64,000 nt of DNA from Ceriagrion tenellum (taxonomy: Eukaryota; Arthropoda; Insecta; Odonata; Coenagrionidae). The translations under genes were made by a program, and so were the position numbers. Positions 24,201-38,035 of this stretch are shown piece after piece (position 1 is the first letter of the stretch; every line of letters starts with the position of its first letter). Location of the stretch: contig OY720643.1 in assembly GCA_963169105.1 (NCBI GenBank), forward strand, positions 21,982,373 to 22,046,372, written 5' to 3'. The notes under the pieces are model-generated. The model had not been told where the DNA came from and did not search any database. It saw only the letters and a list, made by a program, of their open reading frames with translations.

Positions 24201-27200
24201 CTCTAGGAAAAACATTTTAAACCTTTTCTTATTCCTAAACTAACAATCAGAAATATATTTCTTTTGAAAAATGTTTCTCGTCCGGTAAACCATTTAATTC
24301 TTCCGATTAAAGGGCGCTCTAGTAAAAATATTTAACGATATTTTTATTCCAAAACTGAAAATCAGAAATATATTTCTTTTGAAAAATGTTTCTCGTCCAG
24401 CAAATTATTTCATTCTTTAGATTAAAGAAAGCTCTACGAAATATATATAAACGCTTTATTATTTCAAAACTGAAAATCAGAAATATATGTTTTTTGAAAA
24501 AAGTTTCTCGTCGGGAAAACCATTTTATTCTTCCGATTAAAGAAAGTAATAGGAAAAATATTCAAACGCTTTTCTTATTCCCAGCCTACAAATCTGAATT
24601 AATTTCCTTTTTTAAATATTTCTCGTATGGCAAACCATCTTAATCTTCCGATTAAAGAATGCTTTAGAAAAAATATTTATCCGCTTTTCTTATTCCATAA
24701 GTAAAATTAAAAATATATTACTGTTGATAAATGTTTCTCGTTCGGCAAATTAACTTATTCTTCCGATTAAAGAGTGCTCATGGAATGAAATTCAACCGCT
24801 TTTCTCATTCCCAACATATCAATCTGATATAAATTCCTTTTTTAAAAAGGTTTCTAGTCCGGCAGACCATTGTATTCTTCCGATTAAAGAGTGCTCTAGG
24901 TAAAATACTTAAACGATTTTCTTATTCCAAATCAAAAAACCAGAAATATATTTCTTTTTAAAAAAATTTCTCGCCCGGCAAACCATTTTATTATCCCGAT
25001 TTAAATGTGCTTAAGGAAAATATTTTAAAGCTTTTTTTTCCAACACTGAAAATCAGATATATTTCTTTTGAAGACTGTTTCTCGTCCGGCAAACCTTTTT
25101 ATTCTTCCGATTTAAGAGTGTTCTAGCAAAAATATTTATCCGCTTTTCTTATTCCAAAACTGAAAATCAGAAATATATTTCTTTGGAAAATCGTTTCTCG
25201 TCCCGCAAACCATTTTATTCTTCCAAATGAAGAGTGCTCTAGGAAAAACATTAAAAATCTTTTCTTATTCCAAAACTAACAATCAGAAATATATTTCTTT
25301 TGAAAAATGTTTCTCGTCCGGCAAACCATTCAATTCTTCCGATTAAAGGGCGCTCTAGGAAAAATATTTATCCGCTTTTCTTATTCCAAAACTGAAAGTC
25401 AGAAATATATTTCTTTCGAAAAATGTTTCTCGTCCGGCAAACTATTTAATCTTCCGAATGAAAAGTGCTCTAAGAAAAATATATAAACGCATTTTTTATT
25501 CCAAAACTGAAAATCAGAAATATATTTCTTTTGAAAATCGTTTCTCGTCCGGAAAACCATTTTATTCTTCCGATTGAAGAGTGCTCTAGGAAAAACATTT
25601 AAAACCTTTTCTTATTCCTAAACTAAAAATCAGAAATATATTTCTTTTGAAAAATGATTCTCGTCAGGAAAATCATTTTATTCTTCCAAATAAAGAGTGC
25701 TCTAGGAAAAATATTTATCCGCTATTCTTATTCCAAAACTAACAATCAGAAATATATTTCTTTTGAAAAATGTTTCTCGTCCGGCAAACTATTTATTCTT
25801 CCGATTAAAGGGCGCTCTAGGAAAAAAATTTAAACGATATTTTAATTCCAAAACTGAAAATCAGATTATATTTCTTTCGATAAATGTTTTTCGTCCAGCA
25901 AATTATTTCATTCTCTAGATTAAAGAAATCTCTAGGAAATATATATAAACGCTTTATTATTTCAAGACTGAAAATCAGAAATATATTTTTTTTGAAAAAA
26001 GTTTCTCGTCGGGAAAACCATTTTATTCTTCCGATTAAAGAAAGTAATAGGAAAAATATTCAAATGATTTTCTTATTTTCAGCCTACAAATCTGAATTAT
26101 ATTCCTTTTCTTCAAATATTTCTCGTCTGGCAAACCATTTTATTCTTCCGATTGAAGAATGCTCTAGAAAAAATATTTATCCGCTTTTCTTATTTCATAA
26201 CTAAAAATAAAAAATATATTTCTGTTGATAAATATTTCTCGTTCGGCAAATTATTTCATTCTTCCGATTAAAGAGTGCTCATGGAATAATATTCAACCGC
26301 TTTTCTCATTCCCAATTTATCAATCTGAATTAAATTCCTTTTTTAAAAAGGTTTCTAGTCCGGCAGACCATTGTATTCTTCCGATTAAAGAGTGCTCTAG
26401 GTAAAATACTTAAACGATTTTCTTATTCCAAATCAAAAAACCAGAAATATATTTCTTTTGAAAATCGTTTCTCGTCCGGCAAACCATTTAATTCTTCCGA
26501 TTGAAGAGTGCTCTAGGAAAAACATTTTAAACCTTTTCTTATTCCTAAACTAACAATCAGAAATATATTTCTTTTGAAAAATGTTTCTCGTCCGGTAAAC
26601 CATTTAATTCTTCCGATTAAAGGGCGCTCTAGGAAAAAAATTTAAACGATATTTTTATTCCAAAACTGAAAATCAGAAATATATTTCTTTTGAAAAATGT
26701 TTCTCGTCCAGCAAATCATTTCATTCTTTAGATTAAAGAAATTTCTAGGAAATATATATAAACGCTTTATTATTTCAAAACTGAAAATCAGAAATATATT
26801 TTTTTTGATAAAAGTTTCTCGTCGGGAAAACCATTTTATTCTTCCGATTAAAGAAAGTAATAGGAAAAATATTCAAACGCTTTTCTTATTCCCAGCCTAC
26901 AAATCTGAATTAATTTCCTTTTTTAAATATTTCTCGTCCGGCAAACCATTTTATTCTTCCGATTAAAGAATGCTCTAGAAAAAATATTTATCCGCTTTTC
27001 TTATTCCATAAGTAAAATTAATAATATATTACTGTTGATAAATGTTTCTCGTTCGGCAAATTAATTTATTCTTCCGATTAAAGAGTGCTCATGGAATAAT
27101 ATTCAACCGCTTTTCTCATTCCCAACTTATCAATCTGATTTAAATTCCTTTTTTAAAAAGGTTTCTAGTCCGGCAGACCATTGTATTCTTCCGATTAAAG

Positions 27201-28070
27201 AGTGCTCTAGGTAAAATACTTAAACGATTTTCTTATTCCAAATCAAAAAACCAGAAATATATTTCTTTTTAAAAAAATTTCTCGCCCGGCAAACCATTTT
27301 ATTATCCCGATTTAAATGTGCTTAAGGAAAATATTTTAAACCTTTTTTTTCCAACACTGAAAATCAGAAATTTATTTCTTTTGAAGAATGTTTCTCGTCC
27401 GGCAAACCTTTTTATTCTTCCGATTAAAGAGTGCTCTAGCAAAAGTATTTATCCGCTTTTCTTATTCCAAAACTGAAAATCAGAAATATATTTCTTTGGA
27501 AAATCGTTTCTCGTCCGGCATACCATTTAATTCTTCCGATTAAAGGGCGCTCGAGGAAAAAAATTTAAACGCTATTCTTATTCAAAAACTGATAATCAGA
27601 AATATATTTCTTTTGAAAAATGTTTCTCGTCCAGCAAATCATTTCATTCTTTAGATTAAAGAAAGCTATAGGATATATATATAAACGCTTTATTATTTCA
27701 AAACTGAAAATCAGAAATATATTTTTTTTGAAAAAAGTTTCTCGTCGGGAAAACCATTTTATTCTTCCGATTAAAGAAAGTAATAGGAAAAATATTCAAA
27801 CGCTTTCTTATTCCCAGCCTACAAATCTGAATTATATTCCTTTTTTTTTAATGTTTCTCGTCCGGCAAACCATTTTATTCTTCCGATTAAAGAGTGCTCT
27901 AGGAAAAACATTTATCCACTTTTCTTATTACAAAAAAAAAATCAGAAATATAATTCGTTTAAAAAATGTTTCTCGTCCGGCAAACAATTTTATTCTTCCG
28001 ATTAAAGAATGCTCTAGGAAAAATATTTATCCGCTATTCTTATTCCAAAACTGAAAATCAGAAATATATT
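24150..28070 (+). repeat. Satellite duplication D, copy 1 (partner about 38,842-43,230)
   Basis: Landmark pairs 24,386/39,078, 25,884/40,579 and 26,697/41,393 keep offsets of 14,692-14,696. At 27,620/42,779 the offset jumps by 463 bp, four monomers. Private shared changes include CGTATGGCAAACCATCTTAA. Confidence 0.8.
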
Positions 28071-31000
28071 TCTTTGGAAAATCGTTTCTCGTCCCGCATA
28101 CCATTTTATTCTTCCGATTGAAGAGTGCTCTAGGAAAAACGTTTAAAATCTTTTCTTATTCCAAAACTAACAATCAGAAATATATTTCTTTTGAAAAATG
28201 TTTCTCGTCCGGCAAACCATTTAATTCTTCCGATTAAAGGGCGCTCTAGGAAAAATATTTATCCGCTTTTCTTATTCCAAACTGAAAATCAGAAATATAT
28301 TTCTTTCGAAAATGTTTCTCGTCCGGCAAACTATTTTATTCTTCCGAATAAAAAGTGCTCTAGGAAAAATATATAAACGCATTTTTTATTCCAAAACCGA
28401 AAATCAGAAATATATTTCTTTTGAAATATGTTTCTCGTCCGGCAAACCATTTTATTCTTCCGATTAAAGAGTGCTCTAGGAAAAATATTTATCCACTTTT
28501 CTTATTCCAAAACAAAAAATCAGAAATATAATTCTTTTAAAAAATGTTTCTCGTCCGGCAAACCATTTAATTCTTCCGATTAAAGGGCGCTCGAGGAAAA
28601 AAATTTAAACGCTATTCTTATTCCAAAACTGATAATCAGAAATATATTTCTTTTGAAAAATGTTTCTCGTACAGCAAATCATTTCATTCTTTAGATTAAA
28701 GAAAGCTCTAGGAAATATATATAAACGCTTTATTATTTCAAAACTGAAAATCAGAAATATATTTTTTTTGAAAAAAGTTTCTCGTCGGGAAAAGCATTTT
28801 ATTCTTCCAATTAAAGAAATTAATAGGAAAAATATTCAAACGCTTTCTTATTCCCAGGCTACAAATCTGAATTATATTCCTTTTTTTTTTAATATTTCTC
28901 GTCCAGCAAACCATTTTATTCTTCCGATTAAAGATTGCTCTAGGAAAAATATTTATCCACTTTTCTTATTACAAAAAAAAAATCAGAAATATAATTCTTT
29001 TAAAAAATGTTTCTCGTCCGGCAAACAATTTTATTCTTCCGATTAAAGAGTGCTCTAGGAAAAATATATAAAAACATTTTTTAATCCAAAACTGAAAATA
29101 AGAAATATATTTCTGTTGATAAATGTTTCTTTTTCGGCAAATTATTTTATTCTTCCGATTAAAGAGTGCTCTAGGAAAAATACTTAAACGATTTTCTTAT
29201 TCCAAATCCAAAAATCAGAAATATTTTTCTTTTGAAAAAGTTTCTCGCCCGGCAAACCATTTTATTATCCCGATTTAAGAGTGGTTAAGGAAAATATTTT
29301 AAAGCTTTTGTTTTTCAACAATGAAAATCAGAAATATATTTCTTTTGAAAAATGTTTCTCGTCCGGCAAACCGATGTATTCTTCCGATTAAAGAGTGCTC
29401 TAGCAAAAATATTTATCCGCATTTCTTATTCCAAAACTGAAAATCAGAAATATATTTCTTTTGAAAATCGTTTCTCGTCCGGCAAACCATTTTATTCTTC
29501 CGATTGAAGAGTGCTCTAGGAAAAACATTTAAAACCTTTTCTTATTCCTAAAATAAATATCAGAAATATATTTCTTTTGAAAAATGATTCTCGTCAGGCA
29601 AATCATTTTATTCTTCCAAATAAAGAGTGCTCTAGGAAAAATATTTATCCGCTTTCTTAGTCAAAACTAACAATCAGAAATATATTTCTCTTGAATAATG
29701 TTTCTCGTCCAGCAAAACCATTTTATTATTCCGATTAAATAGTGCTCTAGGAAAATTATTTATCCGCTTTTCTTATTCCATAAGTAAAATTAAAAATATA
29801 TTACAGTTGATAAATGTTTCTCGTTCGGCAAATTAATTTATTCTTCCGATTGAAGAGTGCTCATGGAATAATATTCAACCGCTTTTCTCATTCCCAACTT
29901 ATCAATCATATTTAAATTCCTTTTTTAAAAAGGTTTCTAGTCCGGCAGGCCATTGTATTCTTCCGATTAAAGAGTGCTCTAGGTAAAATACTTAAACGAT
30001 TTTCTTATTCCAAATCAAAAAACCAGAAATATATTTCTTTTTAAAAAAATTTCTCGCCCGGCAAACCATTTTATTATCCCGATTTAAATGTGCTTAAGGA
30101 AAATATTTTAAAGCTTTTTTTTCCAACACTGAAAATCAGAAATATATTTCTTTTGAATAATGTTTCTCGTCCGCCAACCTTTTTATTCTTCCGATTAAAG
30201 AGTGCTCTAGCAAAAATATTTATCCGCTTTTCTTATTCTAAAACTGAAAATCAGAAATATATTTCTTTGGAAAATCGTTTCTCGTTCCGCAAACCATTTT
30301 ATTCTTCCGATTGAAGAGTGCTCTAGGAAAAACATTTAAAATCTTTTCTTATTCCAAAACTAACAATCAGAAATATATTTCTTTTGAAAAATGTTTCTCG
30401 TCCGGCAAGCCATTTAATTCTTCCGATTAAAGGGCGCTCTAGGAAAAATATTTATCCGCTTTTCTTATTCCAAAATTGAAAATCAGAAATATATTTCTTT
30501 CGAAAAATGTTTCTCGTCCGGCAAACTATTTAATCTTCCGAATAAAAAGTGCTCTAGGAAAAATATATAAACGCATTTTTCATTCCAAAACTGAAAATCA
30601 GAAATATATTTCTTTTGAAAAATGTTGCTCGTCCGGCAAACCATTTTATTCTTCCGATTAAAGAGTGCTCTAGTAAAAATAATTATCCACTTTTCTTATT
30701 CCAAAACAAAAAATCAGAAATATAATTCTTTTAAAAAATGTTTCTCGTCCATCAAAACATTTAATTCTTCCGATTAAAGGGCGCTCGAGGAAAAAAATTT
30801 AAACGCTATTCTTATTCCAAAACTGATAATAAGAAATATATTTCTTTTAAAAAATGTTTCTCGTCCAGCAAATCATTTCATTCTTTAGATTAAAGAAAGC
30901 TCTAGGAAATATATATAAACGCATTATTATTTCAAAACTGATAATCAGAAATATATTTTTTTTGAAAAAAGTTTCTCGTCGGGGTAACCATTTTATTCTT

Positions 31001-33739
31001 CCGATTAAAGAAAGTAATAGGAAAAATATTCAAACGCTTTCTTATTCCCAGCCTACTAATCTGAATTATATTCCTTTTTTTTAATATTTCTCGTCTGGCA
31101 AACCATTTTATTCTTCCGATTAAAGAGTGCTCTAGGAAAAATATTTATCCACTTTTCTTATTACAAAAAAAAAATCAGAAATATAATTCTTTTAAAAAAT
31201 GTTTCTCGTCCGGCAAACAATTTTACTCTTCCGATTAAAGAGTGCTCTAGGAAAAATATTTATCCGCTTTTCTTATTCCAAAACTGAAAATCAGAAATAT
31301 ATTTCATTCGAAAAATGTTTCTCGTCCGGTAAACTATTTTATTCTTCCGAATAAAAAGGGCTCGAGGAAAAATATATAAACGCATTTTTTATTCCAAAAC
31401 TGAAAATAAGAAATATATTTCTTTTGAAAAATGTTTCTCGTCCGGCAAACCATTTTATTCTTCCGATTAAAGAGTGCTCTAGGAAAAATATTTATCCACT
31501 TTTCTTATTCCAAAACAAAAAATCAGAAATATAATTCTTTTAAAAAATGTTTCTCGTCCGGCAAACCTTTTTATTCTTCCGATTAAAGAGTGCTCTAGGA
31601 AAAATATATAAAAACATTTTTTATTCAAAAACTGAAAATCAGAAATATATTTCTTTTGAAAAATATTTCTCGTCCTGCAAACCATTTTATTCTTCCGATT
31701 AAAGAAAGCACTAGGAAAAATTTTCAACAGCTTTTCTTATTCCCAGCCTATAAATTTGAAATATATTCCTTTATAAAAATATTTCTCTTCCGGCAAACCA
31801 TTTTATTCTTCCAATTAAAGAGTGCTCTAGGAAAAATATTTAAACACTTTTCTTATTCCAACACTGAAAATCAGTAATATATTTCTTCTGAAGAATGTTT
31901 CTCGTCCAGCAAATCATTTCATTCTTTAGATTAAAGAAACCTCTAGGAAATATATATATATAAACGCTTTATTATTTCAAAACTGGAAACCAGAAATATA
32001 TATTTTTTGAAAAAAGTTTCTCGTCGGGTAAACCATTTTATTCTTCCGATTAAAGAAAGTAATAGGAAAAATATTCAAACGCTTTTCTTATTCCAGGCCT
32101 ACAAATCTGAATTATATTACTTTTTTAAATATTTCTCGTCCGGCAAACCATTTTATTCTTCCGATTAAAGAATGCTCTAGAAAAAATATTTATCCGCTTT
32201 TCTTATTCCATAACTAAAAATAAAAAATATATTTCTGTTGATAAATGTTTCTCGTTCGGCCAATTATTTTATTCTTCCGATTAAAGAGTGCTCATGGAAT
32301 AAATTCCAACCGCTTTTCTCATTCCCAACTTATCAATCTGATTTAAATTCCTTTTTTAAAAAGGTTTCAAGTCCGGCAAACCATTGTATTCTTCCGATTA
32401 AAGAGTGCTCTAGGTAAAATACATAAACGATTTTCTTATTCCAAATCCAAAAATCAGAAATATATTTCTTTTGAAAATAGTTTCTCGCCCGACAAACCAT
32501 TTTATCATCCCGTTTTCAAAGTGCTTAAGGAAAATATTTTAAAGCATTTTTTATCCAACACTGAAAATCAAAAATATATTTCTTTTGAAAAATGTTTCTC
32601 GTCCGGCAAACCATTTTATTCTTCCGATTAAAAAGTGCTCTAGCAAAAATATTTATCCGCTTTTCTTATTCCAAAACTGAAAATCAGAAATATATTTCTT
32701 TTGAAAATCGTTTCTCGTCCGGCAAACCATTTAATTCTTCCGATTGAAGAGTGCTCTAGGAAAAACATTTTAAACCTTTTCTTATTGCTAAACTAACAAT
32801 CAGAAATATATTTCTTTTGAAAAATGATTCTCGTCCGGTAAACCATTTAATTCTTCCGATTAAATGGCGCTCTAGAAAAAAAAGTTAAACGATATTTTTA
32901 TTTCAAAACTGAAAATCAGAAATATGTTTCTTTTGAAAAATGTTTCTCGTCCTGCAAATTATTTCATTCTTTAGATTAAAGAAAGCTCTAGGAAATATAT
33001 ATAAACGCTTTATTATTTCAAAACTGAAAATCAGAAATATATTTTCTTTGAAAAAAGTTTCTCGTCGGGAAAACCATTTTATTCTTCCGATTAAAGAAAG
33101 TAATAGGAAAAATATTCACACGCTTTTCTTATTCCCAGCCTACAAATCTGAATTAATTTCCTTTTTTAAATATTTCTCGTCCGGCAAACCGTTTTATTCT
33201 TCCGATTAAAGAATGCTCTAGAAAAAATATTTATCCGCTTTTCTTATTCCATAAGTAAAATTAAAAATATATTACTGTTGATAAATGTTTCTCGTTCGGC
33301 AAATTAATTTATTCTTCCGATTAAAGAGTGCTCATGGAATAATATTCAACCGCTTTTCTCATTCCCAACTTATCAATCTGATTTAAATTCCTTTTTTAAA
33401 AAGGTTTCTAGTCAGCAAGACCATTGTATTCTTCCGATTAAAGAGTGCTCTATGTAAAATACTTAAACGATTTTCTTATTCCAAATCAAAAAACCAGAAT
33501 TATATTTTTCTTTTTTAAAAAATTTCTCGCCCGGCAAACCATTTTATTATCCCGATTTAATTGTGCTTAAGAAAAATATTTTAAAGCGTTTTTTTCCAAC
33601 ACTGAAAATCAGAAATATATTTCTTTTGAAGAATGTTTCCCGTCCGGCAAACCTTTTTATTCTTCCGATTAAAGAGTGCTCTAGCAAAAATATTTATCCG
33701 CTTTTCTTATTCCAAAACTGAAAATCAGAAATATATTTC

Positions 33740-36700
33740 TTTGGAAAATCGTTTCTCGTCCCGCAAACCATTTTATTCTTCCAAATGAAGAGTGCTCTAA
33801 AAAAAACATTTAAAATCTTTCCTTATTACAAAACTAACAATCAGAAATATATTTCTTTTGAAAAATGTTTCTCGTCCGGCAAACCATTTAATTCTTCCGA
33901 TTAAAGGGCGCTCTAGGAAAATAATTTATCCGCTTTTCTTATTCCAAAACTGAAAATCAGAAATATATTTCTTTCGAAAAATGTTTCTCGTCCGGCAAAC
34001 TATTTAATCTTCCGAATAAAAAGTGCTCTAGGAAAAATATATAAACGCATTTTTTATTCCAAAACTGAAAATCAGAAATATATTTCTTTTGAAAAATGAT
34101 TCTCGTCAGGCAAATCATTTTATTCTTCCAAATAAAGAGTGCTCTAGGAAAAATATTTATCCGCTTTTCTTAGTCCATAACTAACAATCAGAAATATATT
34201 TCTGTTGAAAAATATTTCTCGTACGGCAAAATCATTTTATTCTTCCGATTAAAAAGTGCTCTAGGAAAATTATTTATCCGCTTTTCTTATTCCAAAACTA
34301 ACAATGAGAAATATATTTCTTTTGAAAAATGTTTCTCGTCCGGCAAACCATTTAATTCTTCCGATTAAAGGGCGCTCTAAGAAAAAAATTTAAACGCTTG
34401 TCTTATCCCAAAACTGACAATCAGAAATATATTTCTATTGAAAAATGTTTCTCGTCCAGCAAATCATTTCATTCTTTAGATTAAAGAAAGCTCTAGGAAA
34501 TATATATATAAACGCTTTATTATTTCAAAACTGAAAATCAGAAATATATATTTTTTGAAAAAAGTTTCTCGTCGGGAAAACCATTTTATTCTTCCGATTA
34601 AAGAAAGTAATAGGAAAAATATTCAAACTCTTTCTTATTCCCAGCCTACAAATCTGAATTATATTACTTTTTTTAATTATTTTTCGTCCGGCAAACCATT
34701 TTATTCTTCCGATTAAAGAGTGCTCCTGGAAAAATATTTATCCGCTTTTCTTATTCCAATACTGAAAATCAGAAATATATTTCTTTTGAAAAATGTTTCT
34801 CGTCCGGCAAACCATTTTATTCTTCCGATAAAAAGTGCTCTAAGAAAAATATATAAACGCAATTTTTATTCCAAAACTGAAAAACAAAAATATATTTCTT
34901 TTGAAAAATGTTTCTCGTCCGGAAAACCATTTTATTCTTCCGATTAAAGATTGCTCTAGGAAAAATATTTATCCGCTTTTCTTATTCCAAAACTGAAAAT
35001 CAGAAATATATTTCTTTTGAAAAATGTTTCTCGTCCGGCAAACCATTTTATTCTTCCGATAAAAAGTGCTCTAAGAAAAATATATAAACGCAATTTTTAT
35101 TCCAAAACTGAAAAACAAAAATATATTTCTTTTGAAAAATGTTTCTCGTCCGGCAAAACCATTTTATTCTTCCGATTATATAGTGCCCTAGGAAAATTAT
35201 TTATCCGCTTTTCTTATTCCAAAACTAAGAATCAGAAATATATTTCTTTTGAAAAATGTTTCTCGTCCGGCAAACCATTTAATTCTTCCGATTAAAGGGC
35301 GCTATAGGAAAAAAATTTATACGATATTTTTATTCCAAAACTGAAAATCAGAAATATATTTCTTTTGAAAAATGTTCCTCGTCCAGCAAATCATTTCATT
35401 TTTTAGATTAAAGAAAGCTCTAGGAAATATATATAAACGCTTTATTATTTCAAAACTGAAAATCAGAAATATATTTTTTTTTTAAAAAGTTTCTCGTCGG
35501 GAAAACCATTTTATTCTTCCGATTAAAGAAAGTAATAGGAAAAATATTCAAACGCTTTCTTATTCCCAGCCTATAAATCTGAATTATATTCCTTTTTTTT
35601 AAATATTTTTTGTCCGGAAAACCATTTTATTCTTCCGATTAAAGAATGCTCTAGAAAAAATATTTATCCGCTTTCCTTATTCCATAACTAAAAATAAAAA
35701 ATATATTTCTGTTGATAAATGTTTCTCGAACGGCAAATTATTTTATTCTTCCGATTAAAGAGTGCTCATGGAATATATATCAACCGCTTTTCTCATTCCC
35801 AACTTATCAATCTGAATTAAATTCCTTTTTTAAAAAGGTTTCTAGTCCGGCAAACCATTGTGTTCTTCCGATTAAAGAGTGCTCTAGGAAAAATACTTAA
35901 ACGATTTTCTTATTCCAAATCCAAAAATCAGATATATATTTCTTTTGAAAAAGTTTCTCGCCCGGCAAACCATTTTATTATCCAGATTTAAAAGTGCTTA
36001 AGGAAAATATTTTAAAGCTTTTTTTTTCCAACACTGTAAATCAAAAATATATTTCTTTTGAAAAATGTTTCTCGTCCGGTAAACCATTTAATTCTTCCGG
36101 TTAAAGGGCGCTCTAGGAAAAAAATTTAAACGATATTTTTACTCCAAAACTGAAAATCAGAAATATATTTCTTTTGAAAAAAGTTTCTTGTCGGGAAAAC
36201 CATTTTATTCTTCCGATTAAAGAAAGTAATAGGAAAAATATTCAAACGCTTTTCTTATTCCCAGCCTACAAATCTGAATTATATTCCTTTATTTAAATAT
36301 TTCTCGTCCGGAAAACCATTTTATACTTCCGATTAAAGAATGCTCTAGAAAAAATATTTATCCGCTTTTCTTATTCCATAACTAAAAATAAAAAATATAT
36401 TTCTGTTGATAAATGTTTCTCGTTCGGCAAATTATTTTATTCTTCCGATTGAAGAGTGCTCATGGAATAATACTCAACCGCTTTTCTCAATCCCAACTTA
36501 TCAATCTGATTTAAATTCCTTTTTTAAAAAGGTTTCTAGTCCGGCAAATTATTGTATTCTTCCGATTAAAGAGTGCTCTAGGTAAAATACTTAAACGATT
36601 TTCTTATTCCAAATCCAAAAATCAGAAATATTTTTCTTTTGAAAAAAGTTTCTCGCCCGGCAAACTATTTTATTCTTCCGAATAAAGAGTGCTCTTGCAA

Positions 36701-37200
36701 AAATATTTATCCGCTTTTCTTATTCCAAAACTGAAAATCAGAAATATATTTCTTTGGAAAATCGTTTCTCGTCCGGTAAACCATTTTATTCTTCCGATTG
36801 AAGAGAGCTATAGGAAAAACATTTAAAATCTTCTCTTATTCCAAAACTAAAAATCAGAAATATATTTCTTTGAAAAATGATTCTCGTCCGGAACACAATT
36901 TTATTCTTCCGATTAAAGATTGCTATAGAAAAAATATTTATCCGCTTTTTTAGTCCAATACTAACAATCAGAAATATATTTCTTTTGAAAAATGTTTCTC
37001 GTCCGGCAATCCATTTAATTCTTCAGATTAAAGGGCGCTCTAGGAAAAAAATTTAAACGCTATTCTTATTCCAAAACTGAAAATCAGAAATATATTTCTT
37101 TTGAAAAATGTTTCTTGTCCAGCAAATCATTTCATTCTTTAGATTAAAAAAAGCTCTAGGAAATATATATAAATGCTTTATTATTTCAAAACATAAAATC
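33740..37200 (+). repeat. Satellite duplication E, copy 1 (partner about 43,233-46,810)
   Basis: Landmark pairs 33,758/43,251, 34,444/43,937, 35,712/45,090 and 37,108/46,719 give offsets of about 9.38-9.61 kb, shifting by whole monomers. Shared private changes include TCTCGAACGGCAAATT and GGAATATATATCAACC. The partner begins where the partner of duplication D ends, so 38.8-46.8 kb is a mosaic of two source segments. Confidence 0.8.
34790..35150 (+). repeat. Local two-monomer duplication
   Basis: A rare monomer (CGATAAAAAGTGCTCTAAGA, then CGCAATTTTTATTCC and GAAAAACAAAAAT) occurs at about 34,826 and again 231 bp later, at about 35,057. This indicates a recent tandem duplication of a dimer. 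Confidence 0.8.
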
Positions 37201-37559
37201 AGATATATATTTTTTTTGAAAAAAGTTTCTCGTCGGGAAAACCATTTTATTCTTCCGATTAAAGAAAGTAATAGGAAAAATATTCAAACGCTTTCTTATT
37301 CCCAGCCTACAAATCTGAATTATATTCCTTTTTTTTTAATATTTCTCGTCCGGCAAACCATTTTATTCTTCCGATTAAAGAGTGCTCTAGGAAAAATATT
37401 TATCCACTTTTCTTATTACAAAAAAAAAATCAGAAATATAATTCTTTTAAAAAATGTTTCTCGTCCGGCAAAATATTTTAATCTTCCGATTAAAGTGTGC
37501 TCTAGGAAAAATATTTATCCCCTTTTCTTATTCCAAAACTGAAAATCAGAAATAAATTT

Positions 37560-38035
37560 CATTCGAAAAATGTTTCTCGTCCGGCAAACTATTTTATTCT
37601 TCCGAATAAAAAGGGCTCTAGGAAAAATATATAAACGCATTTTTTATTCCAAAACTGAAAATAAAAAAATATATTTCTTTTGAAAAATGTTTCTCGTCCG
37701 GCAAACCATTTTATTCTTCCGATTAAACAGTGCTCTAGGAAAAATATTTATCCACTTTTATTATTCCAAAACAAAAAATCAGAAATATAATTCTTTTAAA
37801 AAATGTTTCTCGTCCGGCAAACCATTTTATTCTTCCGATTAAAGAGTGCTCTAGGAAAAATATTTATCCGCTTTTCTTATTCCAAAACTGAAAATCAGAA
37901 ATAAATTTCATTCGAAAAATGTTTCTCGTCCGGCAAACTATTTTATTCTTCCGAATAAAAAGGGCTCTAGGAAAAATATATAAACGCATTTTTTATTCCA
38001 AAACTGAAAATAAAAAAATATATTTCTTTTGAAAA
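37560..38035 (+). repeat. Local three-monomer duplication
   Basis: Units with ATTTCATTCGAAAAATG followed by AATAAAAAGGGCTCTAGG and a GAAAATAAAAAAATATATTT unit occur at about 37,560 and again about 349 bp later, three monomer lengths. The same units also occur near 21,830. Confidence 0.75.
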